Source of the DNA: Cedecea neteri
GTDB taxonomy: Bacteria > Pseudomonadota > Gammaproteobacteria > Enterobacterales > Enterobacteriaceae
Length of the DNA: 64,000 bases
NCBI RefSeq assembly: GCF_000758305.1
Contig: NZ_CP009458.1
Location: 4,278,001-4,342,000, forward strand
Reading direction: 5' to 3'
The stretch's first letter is position 1, and the number at the start of each line of letters is the position of its first letter. Shown here in pieces: positions 8,586 through 17,596 of this stretch. The notes under the pieces are model-generated. The model saw only the letters and a program-made list of their open reading frames with translations. It was not told where the DNA came from and ran no database searches. The position numbers and the translations under genes are program-made.

Positions 8586-9350
8586 ATGGTCGATATATTT
8601 GACAAGCCGTTAATCGGTGTTGTGATGTGCAGAAACAGGCTTAAGGGTCATCTGACCCAAACGTTGCAAGAAAAGTACCTGAATGCGGTATTGAACGCGG
8701 GCGGCTTACCCATAGCCCTTCCCCACGCGCTGGCAGAGCCTGAACTGCTGGAAGCGCTGCTGCCAAAACTGGACGGGATCTTCCTGCCGGGCAGCCCCAG
8801 CAACGTGCAGCCGCACCTCTATGGTGAAAACGGCGATGAGCCTGACGCCGACCCCGGGCGTGATGAACTGAGCATGGCGCTTATCGCCGCCGGGCTCAAA
8901 AGGCGCATCCCCATTTTCGCCATCTGCCGGGGTTTACAGGAACTTGTTGTCGCCACCGGCGGGACTCTGTATCGTCGCCTGAGCGATCGTCCTGAGTTTC
9001 TGGAGCACCGTGAAGATCCGGAACTCCCGGTGGAGCAGCAGTATGCCCCATCACACGAAGTCCAGGTTCATGAGGGAGGATTGCTTTCGCAGTTGATACC
9101 GGGCTGCAACACGTTTTGGGTGAATTCATTACATGGCCAGGGAGCGAAAACGCTGGGTCCGCTGCTGCGCGTCGAGGCGCGTTCACAGGATGGTCTGGTG
9201 GAAGCTGCGAGCGTTCACGATCATCCTTTTGCCCTCGGGGTTCAGTGGCATCCGGAATGGAACAGTAGCGAATATGCACTATCGCGTTTGTTGCTTGAGG
9301 GTTTTATCACCGCCAGTCAGAACCACCTCGCTGAAAAGCAGCGGCTCTGA
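8586..9350 (+). CDS. puuD: Gamma-glutamyl-GABA hydrolase PuuD
   Basis: Class I glutamine-amidotransferase-fold hydrolase that splits gamma-glutamyl-gamma-aminobutyrate to glutamate and GABA. The ATG at 8586 has GAGGT 5 bases upstream and gives exactly 254 residues, as in E. coli; a frame opening at 8532 adds an unrelated 18 residues and is rejected. The nucleophile elbow is FAICRGLQ (Cys114), and the distal catalytic pair is His222/Glu224 in QWHPEWN. It heads the puuD-puuR-puuC-puuB series on the plus strand, with 25 bases to puuR. Confidence 0.95.
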   Translation: MVDIFDKPLIGVVMCRNRLKGHLTQTLQEKYLNAVLNAGGLPIALPHALAEPELLEALLPKLDGIFLPGSPSNVQPHLYGENGDEPDADPGRDELSMALIAAGLKRRIPIFAICRGLQELVVATGGTLYRRLSDRPEFLEHREDPELPVEQQYAPSHEVQVHEGGLLSQLIPGCNTFWVNSLHGQGAKTLGPLLRVEARSQDGLVEAASVHDHPFALGVQWHPEWNSSEYALSRLLLEGFITASQNHLAEKQRL

Positions 9351-9375
9351 CCACTACCGTTAAGGAAATGCCACT

Positions 9376-9933
9376 ATGAGCGATGACGGCCTGGCGCCGG
9401 GTAAACGTTTGTCAGAGATCCGCCAGCAATTGGGTCTGTCTCAACGTCGTGCCGCCGAACTGTCTGGATTAACGCATAGCGCCATCAGCACCATAGAACA
9501 GGACAAAGTCAGTCCTGCCATCAGTACGCTGCAAAAGCTGCTGAAAGTCTACGGGCTGTCGCTCTCCGAGTTCTTCGCGGAACCGGAAAAACCTGATGAG
9601 CCGCAGGTCGTTATCAATTACGACGATCTGATTGAAATAGGCAGTCAGGGTGTTTCAATGAAATTAATACACAATGGGAATCCTAACCGTACGCTGGCGA
9701 TGATCATTGAGACCTATCAACCGGGAACCACCACCGGCGAGAGGATCAAACACCAGGGTGAGGAGACGGGCACGATACTGGAAGGTGAAGTGGTTTTGAC
9801 CGTTAACGGCCAGACCTGGCACCTGGTTGCGGGGCAAAGTTATGCCATTAATACCGGCATGCCGCACAGCTTCAGCAACACCTCGGCAGGCATCTGCCGC
9901 ATTATCAGCGCCCACACCCCCACCACGTTCTAA
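9376..9933 (+). CDS. puuR: Transcriptional repressor PuuR
   Basis: A putrescine-responsive repressor of the puu genes. The 185-residue protein has an N-terminal XRE/Cro-type helix-turn-helix (about residues 9-65, LGLSQRRAAELSGLTHSAIS) and a C-terminal cupin domain (about 105-182) that binds the effector. An AAGGA ribosome-binding site precedes the ATG. It is placed inside the operon it controls, as in E. coli, and is followed by a hairpin, so puuC may have its own transcript start or rely on read-through. Confidence 0.94.
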   Translation: MSDDGLAPGKRLSEIRQQLGLSQRRAAELSGLTHSAISTIEQDKVSPAISTLQKLLKVYGLSLSEFFAEPEKPDEPQVVINYDDLIEIGSQGVSMKLIHNGNPNRTLAMIIETYQPGTTTGERIKHQGEETGTILEGEVVLTVNGQTWHLVAGQSYAINTGMPHSFSNTSAGICRIISAHTPTTF

Positions 9934-9941
9934 TTATTTTC

Positions 9942-9970
9942 AGGCCTGAGTATTCAGGCCTTATTTCCAA
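9942..9970 (+). terminator. Hairpin after puuR
   Basis: Stem AGGCCTGA / TCAGGCCT begins 8 bases past the stop and is followed by TTATTT. It is a weak terminator or attenuating hairpin inside the puu cluster. Confidence 0.55.
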
Positions 9971-10070
9971 ACCTTTTTTAACAGGACTTATTTCCTGGGG
10001 CTTTTTGCAGCCCAAATTTGCCTGAAGAACCCAGTAAGGCCATTTATCCGATTGAATAAAAGGAGTCATC

Positions 10071-11564
10071 ATGGACTTTCAGCATCTTAATTACTGGCAG
10101 GAGAAAGCCAAAAATACCTCGCCGGAAACTCGCTTGTTTATTAACGGTGAATATTGCGCTGCGCAGGACGGTGAAACATTTAGTACCGTCGATCCTTTTG
10201 CACAGCGTGACCTTGCCGAAGTGGCGCGAGGCAAAAAAGCGGACGTCGATATTGCGGTGAAGGCCGCCCGCGATGTCTTTGATCGCGGTGACTGGGCGCA
10301 GGCTTCCCCGGCCAAACGCAAAGCCGTTCTCAGTAAGCTGGCAGATCTAATGGAACAGCATCACGAGGAGCTGGCGCTGCTGGAAACGCTCGACACCGGC
10401 AAGCCTATCCGCCATAGCCTGCGTGATGATATTCCGGGCAGCGCCCGCGCTATTCGCTGGTACGCTGAAGCCATCGACAAAGTGTACGGCGAAGTCGCCA
10501 CCACCGGCGTTAACGAGCTGGCGCTGATTGTGCGCGAACCTGTTGGCGTGATTGCCGCCGTTGTGCCGTGGAACTTCCCGCTGCTGCTGGCCTGCTGGAA
10601 GCTCGGCCCGGCGCTGGCGGCAGGCAACAGCGTGATCCTTAAGCCTTCTGAAAAATCACCGCTGTCGGCGATTCGTCTTGCGGCTCTGGCTAAAGAAGCA
10701 GGCCTGCCGGACGGCGTGTTTAACGTCGTGAGCGGACTTGGTCATGAGGCAGGCCAGGCGCTGGCTCAGCACCCGGACGTGGACGTGATTACCTTCACCG
10801 GCTCCACCCGCACCGGCAAACAGCTGCTGAAAGATGCGGGCGACAGCAATATGAAACGTGTCTGGCTCGAAGCCGGCGGAAAAAGCGCCAACATCGTTTT
10901 TGCCGACTGCCCGGACCTGTCAAAAGCCGCGGCAACCACCGCCGCAGGTATTTTCTATAACCAGGGCCAGGTCTGCATCGCAGGGACGCGCCTGCTGCTG
11001 GAAGAAAGCATTGCCGACGAGTTTATTGCCCTGCTGAAAGAGCAGGCGAAAAACTGGCAGCCCGGCAACCCGCTCGACCCGGAAACCACTATGGGGACGC
11101 TGATCGACTGCGCCCACGCCGACAACGTTCACGGCTTTATTCGCGACGGGGAAAGCCAGGGCAAGCTGGCGCTCGACGGGCGGAACAGCACTCACCCGGC
11201 GGCTATCGGCCCGACAATCTTCACCGACACAACCGCAGATGCACGGGTCGGCAAGGAAGAGATCTTCGGCCCGGTGCTCGTCGTCACTCGCTTCACCTCC
11301 GAAGCCCAGGCGCTAGCCCTTGCCAACGACAGCGACTATGGCCTCGGCGCCGCCGTGTGGACCCGGGATCTCTCCCGCGCCCACCGCATGAGCCGCAGCC
11401 TTAAAGCCGGTTCCGTTTTCGTCAATAACTACAACGACGGCGATATGACCGTCCCGTTCGGCGGCTACAAGCAGAGCGGCAACGGCCGCGATAAATCCCT
11501 GCATGCCCTTGAGAAATTTAGCGAACTGAAAACCATCTGGATTGCCCTGGAGCCTTCATCATGA
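10071..11564 (+). CDS. puuC: Gamma-glutamyl-gamma-aminobutyraldehyde dehydrogenase PuuC
   Basis: NAD(P)-dependent aldehyde dehydrogenase that oxidises gamma-glutamyl-gamma-aminobutyraldehyde to gamma-glutamyl-GABA. Its 497 residues compare with 495 in E. coli. Catalytic Cys302 (NQGQVCIAG) and general-base Glu267 (WLEAGGKSAN) are present, as is the cofactor loop TFTGSTRTGK. An AAGGAG ribosome-binding site precedes the ATG. Its stop overlaps the puuB start by four bases, so the two are translationally coupled. Confidence 0.95.
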   Translation: MDFQHLNYWQEKAKNTSPETRLFINGEYCAAQDGETFSTVDPFAQRDLAEVARGKKADVDIAVKAARDVFDRGDWAQASPAKRKAVLSKLADLMEQHHEELALLETLDTGKPIRHSLRDDIPGSARAIRWYAEAIDKVYGEVATTGVNELALIVREPVGVIAAVVPWNFPLLLACWKLGPALAAGNSVILKPSEKSPLSAIRLAALAKEAGLPDGVFNVVSGLGHEAGQALAQHPDVDVITFTGSTRTGKQLLKDAGDSNMKRVWLEAGGKSANIVFADCPDLSKAAATTAAGIFYNQGQVCIAGTRLLLEESIADEFIALLKEQAKNWQPGNPLDPETTMGTLIDCAHADNVHGFIRDGESQGKLALDGRNSTHPAAIGPTIFTDTTADARVGKEEIFGPVLVVTRFTSEAQALALANDSDYGLGAAVWTRDLSRAHRMSRSLKAGSVFVNNYNDGDMTVPFGGYKQSGNGRDKSLHALEKFSELKTIWIALEPSS

Positions 11565-12841
11565 CTGAACATACCACCAGCTATTACGCGGCCAGCGCCA
11601 ACCAATATGAGCCGTTCCCGCAGCTGAACGAGTCCGTGACCTGCGATGTGTGCGTGGTTGGCGGCGGCTACACCGGCCTTTCGTCCGCGCTGCATCTGTC
11701 AGAAATGGGTTATGACGTGGTGCTCTTAGAATCCGCACGCATCGGTTTCGGTGCCAGCGGGCGCAACGGCGGGCAACTGGTGAACTCCTACAGCCGCGAC
11801 ATCGACGTGATTGAGCGCCGCTATGGCCCGGAAGCAGCCAAAATGCTCGGCAGTATGATGTTCGAAGGCGGGGAAATTATTCGCGAGCGCATCAAGCGCT
11901 ACCAGATTGACTGTGACTATCGCCCGGGCGGCCTCTTTGTAGCGATGAACCACAAACAAATGGAAACTCTGGAAGAGCAAAAGGCCAACTGGGAACGCTA
12001 CGGCAACACCCAGCTTGAACTGCTGGACGCCAGCGAACTGAAGCGCGAGGTGAACAGCGACCGCTACGTCGGCGCCCTGCTCGACCACAGCGGCGGCCAT
12101 ATTCATCCGCTCAATCTGGCCATTGGCGAGGCCAATGCGATTCGCCTGAACGGCGGGCGCATTTTCGAGCAGTCTCCGGTGACCCACATTGAGCATGCCA
12201 GCCCGGCCATCGTCAGCACAGAAAAAGGTAAGGTCACGGCGAAGTACGTGATCGTCGCCGGCAACGCTTACCTCGGCAATAAACTCGAACCTGAACTGGC
12301 GAAGCGCAGCATGCCGTGCGGCACGCAGGTACTGACCACCGAGCCGCTGGGGGAAGATCTGGCCCGTTCGCTGATCCCGAGAAATTACTGCGTGGAGGAT
12401 TGTAATTACCTGCTGGATTACTACCGCCTGACCGCCGATAACCGCCTGCTGTACGGCGGCGGCGTGGTGTACGGCGCCCGTGACCCGGCGGATATTGAAC
12501 GCCTGGTGATGCCAAACCTGCTGAAAACCTTCCCGCAGCTGAAAGGCGTGAAGATTGACTACAGCTGGACCGGGAACTTCCTGCTGACGCTGTCTCGCCT
12601 GCCGCAGGTGGGCCGTCTGGATAAGAATATTTATTACAGCCAGGGCTGCAGCGGGCACGGCGTGACCTATACCCACCTGGCTGGCCGCCTGATTGCAGAA
12701 CTGCTGCGCGGCGATGCGGAACGCTTCAATGCCTTCGCCAACCTGCCGCATTACCCGTTCCCGGGTGGCCGCACGTTCCGCATTCCGTTTACCGCAATGG
12801 GCGCGGCTTACTACAGTCTTCGCGATCGCCTTGGGGTTTAA
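11561..12841 (+). CDS. puuB: Gamma-glutamylputrescine oxidoreductase PuuB
   Basis: FAD-dependent oxidase of the DAO family converting gamma-glutamylputrescine to the aldehyde used by PuuC, releasing ammonia and hydrogen peroxide. The N-terminal dinucleotide-binding motif VVGGGYTG (residues about 32-39) and the later FGASGRNGGQ are visible. Its 426 residues equal the E. coli protein. In E. coli the next gene is puuE (GABA aminotransferase); here a terminator follows and puuE is absent from the window, so GABA must be handled by another transaminase. Confidence 0.95.
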   Translation: MTEHTTSYYAASANQYEPFPQLNESVTCDVCVVGGGYTGLSSALHLSEMGYDVVLLESARIGFGASGRNGGQLVNSYSRDIDVIERRYGPEAAKMLGSMMFEGGEIIRERIKRYQIDCDYRPGGLFVAMNHKQMETLEEQKANWERYGNTQLELLDASELKREVNSDRYVGALLDHSGGHIHPLNLAIGEANAIRLNGGRIFEQSPVTHIEHASPAIVSTEKGKVTAKYVIVAGNAYLGNKLEPELAKRSMPCGTQVLTTEPLGEDLARSLIPRNYCVEDCNYLLDYYRLTADNRLLYGGGVVYGARDPADIERLVMPNLLKTFPQLKGVKIDYSWTGNFLLTLSRLPQVGRLDKNIYYSQGCSGHGVTYTHLAGRLIAELLRGDAERFNAFANLPHYPFPGGRTFRIPFTAMGAAYYSLRDRLGV

Positions 12842-12900
12842 TTTGCCTTCGCTATTGTTCGAAAGGCTCGGTCACGCTGAGACTGACGAGCAATAACCCG

Positions 12901-12934
12901 ACGCACGGAGCGATCCCCTCCGTGCGTTTTTTTA
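12901..12934 (+). terminator. Terminator of the puu operon
   Basis: Perfect 10-bp stem ACGCACGGAG / CTCCGTGCGT with a 7-base loop, followed by TTTTTTT. Apart from this the 323-base gap to the next gene (12842-13164) is AT-rich and shows no gene; it presumably holds the promoter of the small periplasmic protein. Confidence 0.92.
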
Positions 12935-13164
12935 TTAACGGCCCACCGCTGTATGACCGCCAAAACTTCACGTTACGTTAGATATAATTAAGGAAAAAAT
13001 AAGGTGGTTTAAAGTAATTTACAGTCAATAACACCCAGATATTACCAGCCAGAATTTTTGAAAGTCTTCATCAATAACCCCCGCTATTCATTGCTTAAGC
13101 GGCAACGTAGCATGCAACGCATTCACCGACGACTCGCCTTATTACCTAAATTGAGAGACTCATT

Positions 13165-13425
13165 ATGATGCGTAAACTGATTAACTCCGCCCTGGCCCTG
13201 ACCGTATTGACCGCCCTTACCGGTACAGCTTTAGCCGCGACCGAAGTCCAGCAAACCGGCACCGGACAAAGCATTGGCTCGGTATCAACCAGCGGGGCAA
13301 CCACCCTGGACCAGGCGATAAATCAACTTTCTGACAAAGCAGATAAAGCCGGTGCCACATCCTTTAAGGTGACTTCCGCTGGCGGGCAAAATAAACTTTT
13401 TGCTACTGCAGAATTATTCAAATAA
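13165..13425 (+). CDS. Small periplasmic DUF1471 (YdgH/BhsA/McbA-like) protein
   Basis: An 86-residue exported protein with a signal peptide (cleavage after ALAA, about residue 25) and a ~60-residue mature domain typical of DUF1471, the stress-induced family of BhsA, McbA and YhcN. The mature part shows TGTGQSIGSVSTSG and the ending SFKVTSAGGQNKLFATAELFK-like strand. Two adjacent ATG codons could start it. It is a single-gene unit with its own terminator. Family members influence stress tolerance and biofilm; no specific role can be read here. Confidence 0.85.
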   Translation: MMRKLINSALALTVLTALTGTALAATEVQQTGTGQSIGSVSTSGATTLDQAINQLSDKADKAGATSFKVTSAGGQNKLFATAELFK

Positions 13426-13427
13426 AT

Positions 13428-13456
13428 AAAAGCTCGCGATATGCGAGCTTTTATTT
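13428..13456. terminator. Shared terminator between the DUF1471 gene and ldtA
   Basis: 10-bp stem AAAAGCTCGC / GCGAGCTTTT with flanking A and T runs between two convergent genes, so it can serve both. Confidence 0.88.
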
Positions 13457-13469
13457 TTCTGACTGAATA

Positions 13470-14405
13470 TTACAGTCGCCCGGTTTCCGTGGCGGCTGTA
13501 TTTATTTGGACTGGCATCCCCGAGCGCCTGTTAAGGGCTTCACTTACCACCGACGTATTCACCCCAGACGCCTGAGTTTCGCTGCGCAATACGGCGGTCA
13601 TTGGCAGCGGCACTTTCTTGTCGGACTCAAACTCCGCGCGGTTGCGCGACAGCGGCTCGTGAACCTCCAGCCAGCGTTTGCCGTCCGGCTCAGTGGTTAT
13701 CTTTACCGGCTGGTCAATCAACTGCACGCGTGTCCCGACCGGCACATTATCGAACAGGAATTTAATATCGTCGTTGCGCAGGCGGATACAACCCTGGCTG
13801 ACGCGCAGGCCGATACCAAAATTGGCATTGGTGCCGTGAATGGCGTACAGCTTGCCGATGTAAATGGCGTACAGGCCCATCGGGTTATCCGGCCCCGGCG
13901 GCACAAAGGCAGGCAGCGTTTTGCCTTCTTTGGCGTATTCACGACGGGTATTAGGGGTTGGCGTCCAGGCCGGGGCATCCTGCTTGCGCTCAACGCGGGT
14001 GACCCAGTTGCGCGGCGTTTCGCGTCCGGCCTGGCCGATACCTATCGGCAGGATTTCTACGGTGTTAGTGTCCTTCGGATAATAATAAAGGCGCATTTCC
14101 GCCACGTTCACCACGATCCCTTCCCGCACGGTATCCGGCAAAATAACCTGCTGCGGAATCACCAGCTGCGTGCCCACTTTAGGCAGGAACGGATCGACGC
14201 CCGGATTGGCCTCCAGCATATTGCTGAAGCCCTGCCCGTACTGAGCAGCAAAGTGTTCCAGCGGCTCCTTGTTCCCTTCCGGCACGGTAATCGTCAGGGG
14301 CGCGCCAACAAGGCGGCTGCCTTCCTGCGGTAAAGGATATGTCACGGCCATCGCGCTCTGCGTGACCGCCGCCAGAGCAAATGCCAGCGTGGAGAAACGA
14401 ATCAT
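13470..14405 (-). CDS. ldtA: L,D-transpeptidase LdtA (ErfK)
   Basis: Periplasmic enzyme that anchors Braun lipoprotein to peptidoglycan meso-DAP. From the ATG at 14405, which has a CAGGGA ribosome-binding site, it has 311 residues (E. coli 310). It starts with a signal peptide (about 1-20), followed by a LysM-like segment (about 40-85) and a YkuD catalytic domain with HGT (His190) and SQGCIRLR (Cys206). The order beside yeeO and an asn tRNA recalls E. coli, where erfK lies near the asn tRNA genes. Confidence 0.95.
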   Translation of the reverse strand: MIRFSTLAFALAAVTQSAMAVTYPLPQEGSRLVGAPLTITVPEGNKEPLEHFAAQYGQGFSNMLEANPGVDPFLPKVGTQLVIPQQVILPDTVREGIVVNVAEMRLYYYPKDTNTVEILPIGIGQAGRETPRNWVTRVERKQDAPAWTPTPNTRREYAKEGKTLPAFVPPGPDNPMGLYAIYIGKLYAIHGTNANFGIGLRVSQGCIRLRNDDIKFLFDNVPVGTRVQLIDQPVKITTEPDGKRWLEVHEPLSRNRAEFESDKKVPLPMTAVLRSETQASGVNTSVVSEALNRRSGMPVQINTAATETGRL

Positions 14406-14564
14406 AATTTCCCTGTTAGTTAACATGATGTGAATGCATTAAGCATAACCGCCCTGAGACAATTCTGTAAGGATTAGGCGTTAATATGTCTATTAATTGT
14501 ACAGTCGGGTTGCGACCGCTGGCTTGAGAGGGCATGATGTCCTCTTGTTTTTAAAGGAGACGTT

Positions 14565-15806
14565 ATGCAGGAATTGATATCCGCCCTCGAGCAATACGGC
14601 ATTCAACCCGGCCACACCACTTCCCTGATCGTCATTTTCGGCATCATTTTTCTTACCGCGCTGGTGGTGCATTTTATTCTGCACGGCATTGTTCTGCGTG
14701 CCTTTGAGAAGCGCGCGCAGTCCAGCTCCAGCCTCTCTTTGCAGATAATCACCCAGAACAAACTGTTTCAGCGGCTGGCGTTTCTGCTGCAGGGCATCAT
14801 CGTTAACGTTCAGGCGGTGCTGTGGCTGCAAAAAGGCAGCGATGCGGCAACCATTCTGACCACCTGCGCCCAGCTGTGGGTCATGCTTTACGCGCTAATG
14901 TCCTTCTTCTCGCTGCTGGACGTGATCTTCGGCCTGTCGGGGAAATTCGCCTTTGCTTCTCAGCTACCGCTGAAAGGCATTTTCCAGGGCGTGAAGCTGC
15001 TGGCCGCGATTATCGTCGGCATCATGATGGTTTCGCTGCTGATCGGCAAATCCCCGGCAATATTGATAAGCGGCCTTGGCGCAATGGCCGCCGTGCTGAT
15101 GTTGGTGTTTAAAGATCCGATTCTCGGCCTGGTTGCAGGGATCCAGCTTTCTGCCAACAGCATGCTGAAAATGGGCGACTGGCTGGAAATGCCGAAATAC
15201 GGCGCGGACGGGGCGGTGATCGACATCGGCCTGACGACGGTAAAAGTCCGTAACTGGGACAACACCATTACCACTATCCCAACCTACGCGCTGGTGTCTG
15301 ACGCGTTTAAAAACTGGAGCGGGATGTCAGCTTCCGGCGGGCGGCGCATCAAACGCAGCGTGAACATCGACACCACCAGCATCCGTTTTCTGTCGCAGGA
15401 CGAGCAGGAGAAGCTGCTTAAAGCGAAACTGCTGCAGCCGTATATGGCCGAACGCGGGAAAGAGATCAGCGAATACAACCAGCAGCACGCCGACGATTCA
15501 GTGCTGAACCAGCGCCAAATGACCAACGTCGGTACCTTCCGGGCATATCTGAATGAGTACCTGCGTAGCCACCCGCGTATTCGCAAAGACATGACGCTGA
15601 TGGTGCGCCAGCTTGCCCCTGAAAGCGAAGGGCTGCCGGTGGAGATCTATGCCTTCACCAACACCGTGGTTTGGGCAGAGTATGAAAGCATTCAGGCCGA
15701 CATCTTCGACCACATTTTTGCCGTGGTGGACGAGTTCGGCCTGCGTATTCACCAGACGCCAACCGGCAACGACATGCGGGCCATTGCCGGGGCTTTTGAG
15801 CGCTAA
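14565..15806 (+). CDS. ybdG: Mechanosensitive channel YbdG (MscS family)
   Basis: Inner-membrane miniconductance channel subunit contributing to survival of mild osmotic downshock. Its 413 residues compare with 415 in E. coli YbdG. About five N-terminal membrane segments precede the pore helix (around GLGAMAAVLMLVFKDPILGL) and the cytosolic MscS beta and C-terminal domains (GDWLEMPKYGADGAVIDIGL). GGAGA lies just before the ATG. In E. coli ybdG is at a distant locus, so its position next to ldtA and yeeO is a rearrangement. The stop overlaps the convergent yeeO stop. Confidence 0.93.
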   Translation: MQELISALEQYGIQPGHTTSLIVIFGIIFLTALVVHFILHGIVLRAFEKRAQSSSSLSLQIITQNKLFQRLAFLLQGIIVNVQAVLWLQKGSDAATILTTCAQLWVMLYALMSFFSLLDVIFGLSGKFAFASQLPLKGIFQGVKLLAAIIVGIMMVSLLIGKSPAILISGLGAMAAVLMLVFKDPILGLVAGIQLSANSMLKMGDWLEMPKYGADGAVIDIGLTTVKVRNWDNTITTIPTYALVSDAFKNWSGMSASGGRRIKRSVNIDTTSIRFLSQDEQEKLLKAKLLQPYMAERGKEISEYNQQHADDSVLNQRQMTNVGTFRAYLNEYLRSHPRIRKDMTLMVRQLAPESEGLPVEIYAFTNTVVWAEYESIQADIFDHIFAVVDEFGLRIHQTPTGNDMRAIAGAFER

Positions 15807-17257
15807 ACGGCGCTTTCTTCCTGAACGGTAAGCGGTTCTTTCGGCGGTCGCGGGTATTTTTTCAGCCAGCGGCCGCTGACCATTCGCCAGTAGAAGCACG
15901 CGCCGCGCACCGCCCAGTCGCCAAACATCCCGAGCCAAACGCCCACTACGCCCATGCCCAATACAATCCCCAGCGTGTAGCCGGCGATAACACGACAGCC
16001 CCACATCCCCGCCATTGACACCCACATGGCAAAACGTGCGTCACGGGCGCCCTTCAGCCCGGCAGGTAACACCCAGGAAGCGGCCCAGATAGGCATAAAG
16101 GCGGCGTTCATCCACAGCAGGACTTTCACGACTTCTTTGACGTCATCTTCGCTGGTGTAGAACGAGGCGAACAGCCCGGCGAACGGCGCGGTTCCCCACG
16201 CAATAATTGTCAGGCCAATGGTGGCGAGCCAGAACGTGTGGCGCAGCTGGCGCTCGGCCTGGCCGATTTGCCCTTTCCCGAGCCGCCTGCCGACGATGAT
16301 CGTCGAGGCTGACCCGAGGGCGTTACCCGGCAGGTTAATCAGTGAGGCCACCGAGAAGGCAATAAAGTTACCGGCGATCACGTTGGTCCCCATCCCGGCA
16401 ACGAACATCTGCGTCAACAGCTTGCCGCCGTTGAACAGCACCGATTCGACGCTGGCCGGAATGCCGATGCCGAGCACTTCCCACAAAATGCCCCAGTTGA
16501 GCGGCGTAAAGTAGCTTTTCAGCGAGATGCGCAGCGCCGGGTTAAAGCCAATCATCAGTACGAAGATAATGCCCGCCGCACCGATGTAGCGGGAAATCGT
16601 CAGCCCCAGCCCCGCACCAACAAAGCCCAGGCCGCCCCAGCCAAAGATGCCGTAGATAAGGATGCTGCTGATGATGATGTTGAGGATGTTCATGCCGCCG
16701 TTAATCAGCAGCGGAATTTTTGTGTTCCCCGCCCCGCGCAACGCGCCGCTACCGATCAGCGCAATGGCTGCCGCCGGGTAGCTCCAGACGGTGGTTTGCA
16801 GATAAGAGAGTGCGAGAGCTTTAACTTCCGGCGTGGCGTTCCCGGCAATCACATCGATGATGTGCGTGCCCGCGAGGTGAATGCCTGCGGCCATGATAAA
16901 AGAAACTATGGTCATCAGCACCAGTGACTGCCGGGCCGCCGCCCTCGCCCGCTCCGGATCCAGCCTGCCGAAGCTGAACGCCACCACCACCGTGGTGCCG
17001 AGGTCGATAGCGGCGAAGAACGCCATGATCACCATGTTAAAACTGTCTGCGAGCCCTACGCCCGCCATAGCCTCTTTCCCTAACCAACTGACGAGGAAGG
17101 TACTGAGCACGCCCATCAGCAAAACACAGGTGTTTTCAAGGAAGATTGGCACCGCCAGCGGCGTTATCTCACGCCAGAACAGCACCCGATAACTCTTACG
17201 TTTGGCGTACCACGGCGTTTTCGCCACGGTCTGGCGAAGGACTGCATGTAAGTTCAA
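15803..17257 (-). CDS. yeeO: MATE-family efflux transporter YeeO
   Basis: Inner-membrane multidrug/toxic compound exporter, 484 residues with 12 predicted membrane segments. E. coli YeeO has been linked to export of flavins and dipeptides. The N-terminal stretch WYAKRKSYRVLFWREITPLA and the motif ALRGAGNTKIPL match it closely. As in E. coli it lies directly beside a tRNA-Asn gene, here divergently oriented from it. The coding start could also be slightly downstream; the N-terminal 14 residues are poorly conserved. Confidence 0.92.
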   Translation of the reverse strand: MNLHAVLRQTVAKTPWYAKRKSYRVLFWREITPLAVPIFLENTCVLLMGVLSTFLVSWLGKEAMAGVGLADSFNMVIMAFFAAIDLGTTVVVAFSFGRLDPERARAAARQSLVLMTIVSFIMAAGIHLAGTHIIDVIAGNATPEVKALALSYLQTTVWSYPAAAIALIGSGALRGAGNTKIPLLINGGMNILNIIISSILIYGIFGWGGLGFVGAGLGLTISRYIGAAGIIFVLMIGFNPALRISLKSYFTPLNWGILWEVLGIGIPASVESVLFNGGKLLTQMFVAGMGTNVIAGNFIAFSVASLINLPGNALGSASTIIVGRRLGKGQIGQAERQLRHTFWLATIGLTIIAWGTAPFAGLFASFYTSEDDVKEVVKVLLWMNAAFMPIWAASWVLPAGLKGARDARFAMWVSMAGMWGCRVIAGYTLGIVLGMGVVGVWLGMFGDWAVRGACFYWRMVSGRWLKKYPRPPKEPLTVQEESAV

Positions 17258-17407
17258 GCGAGGACCTGCAAGGAAAGATAAAACGGCATTTCAAATAATG
17301 GGCGACAAATCGTTATCCTGCAAAGGATTTTTTTGTCTCTGATTGCCTGAAAAGGCAACAAGATGTTGATAGTTTCCGCAAACGCACCAGAGGGTGAGAT
17401 TTTGCCT

Positions 17408-17444
17408 TTGACAAGCCACGGAGCCGCCGCTAATATTCGCCCCG
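17408..17444 (+). promoter_or_regulatory. Promoter of the second tRNA-Asn gene
   Basis: TTGACA (17408-17413) and TAATAT (17431-17436) are 17 bases apart and followed by the same GC-rich discriminator and 17-base leader as the first copy, while the spacer differs. Confidence 0.8.
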
Positions 17445-17454
17445 TTCACACGAT

Positions 17455-17530
17455 TCCTCTGTAGTTCAGTCGGTAGAACGGCGGACTGTTAATCCGTATG
17501 TCACTGGTTCGAGTCCAGTCAGAGGAGCCA
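17455..17530 (+). tRNA. tRNA-Asn (anticodon GTT), second copy
   Basis: Identical to 2031-2106 over all 76 bases, with anticodon GTT at 17488-17490 and encoded CCA. It is oriented the same way, 15.4 kb downstream. Confidence 0.97.
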
Positions 17531-17538
17531 TATTTGAG

Positions 17539-17574
17539 AAGCCCGCTTAAGGAAACTTAAGCGGGCTTTTTGCT
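17539..17574 (+). terminator. Terminator of the second tRNA-Asn gene
   Basis: 13-bp stem AAGCCCGCTTAAG / CTTAAGCGGGCTT with a GAAA loop, then TTTTTGCTG. Confidence 0.88.
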
Positions 17575-17596
17575 GTTGGTGATTCAGGAAAAGCCG

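Noticed and set aside
11726..12751. Long open frame antisense to puuB
   Set aside because: Same composition effect; puuB has full homology and FAD motifs on the plus strand.
2031..17530. The two tRNA-Asn copies as att sites of one 15-kb integrated element
   Set aside because: Both are complete genes with own promoters and there is no integrase or mobility gene; the segment holds ordinary metabolic genes. Kept only as a comparative question.
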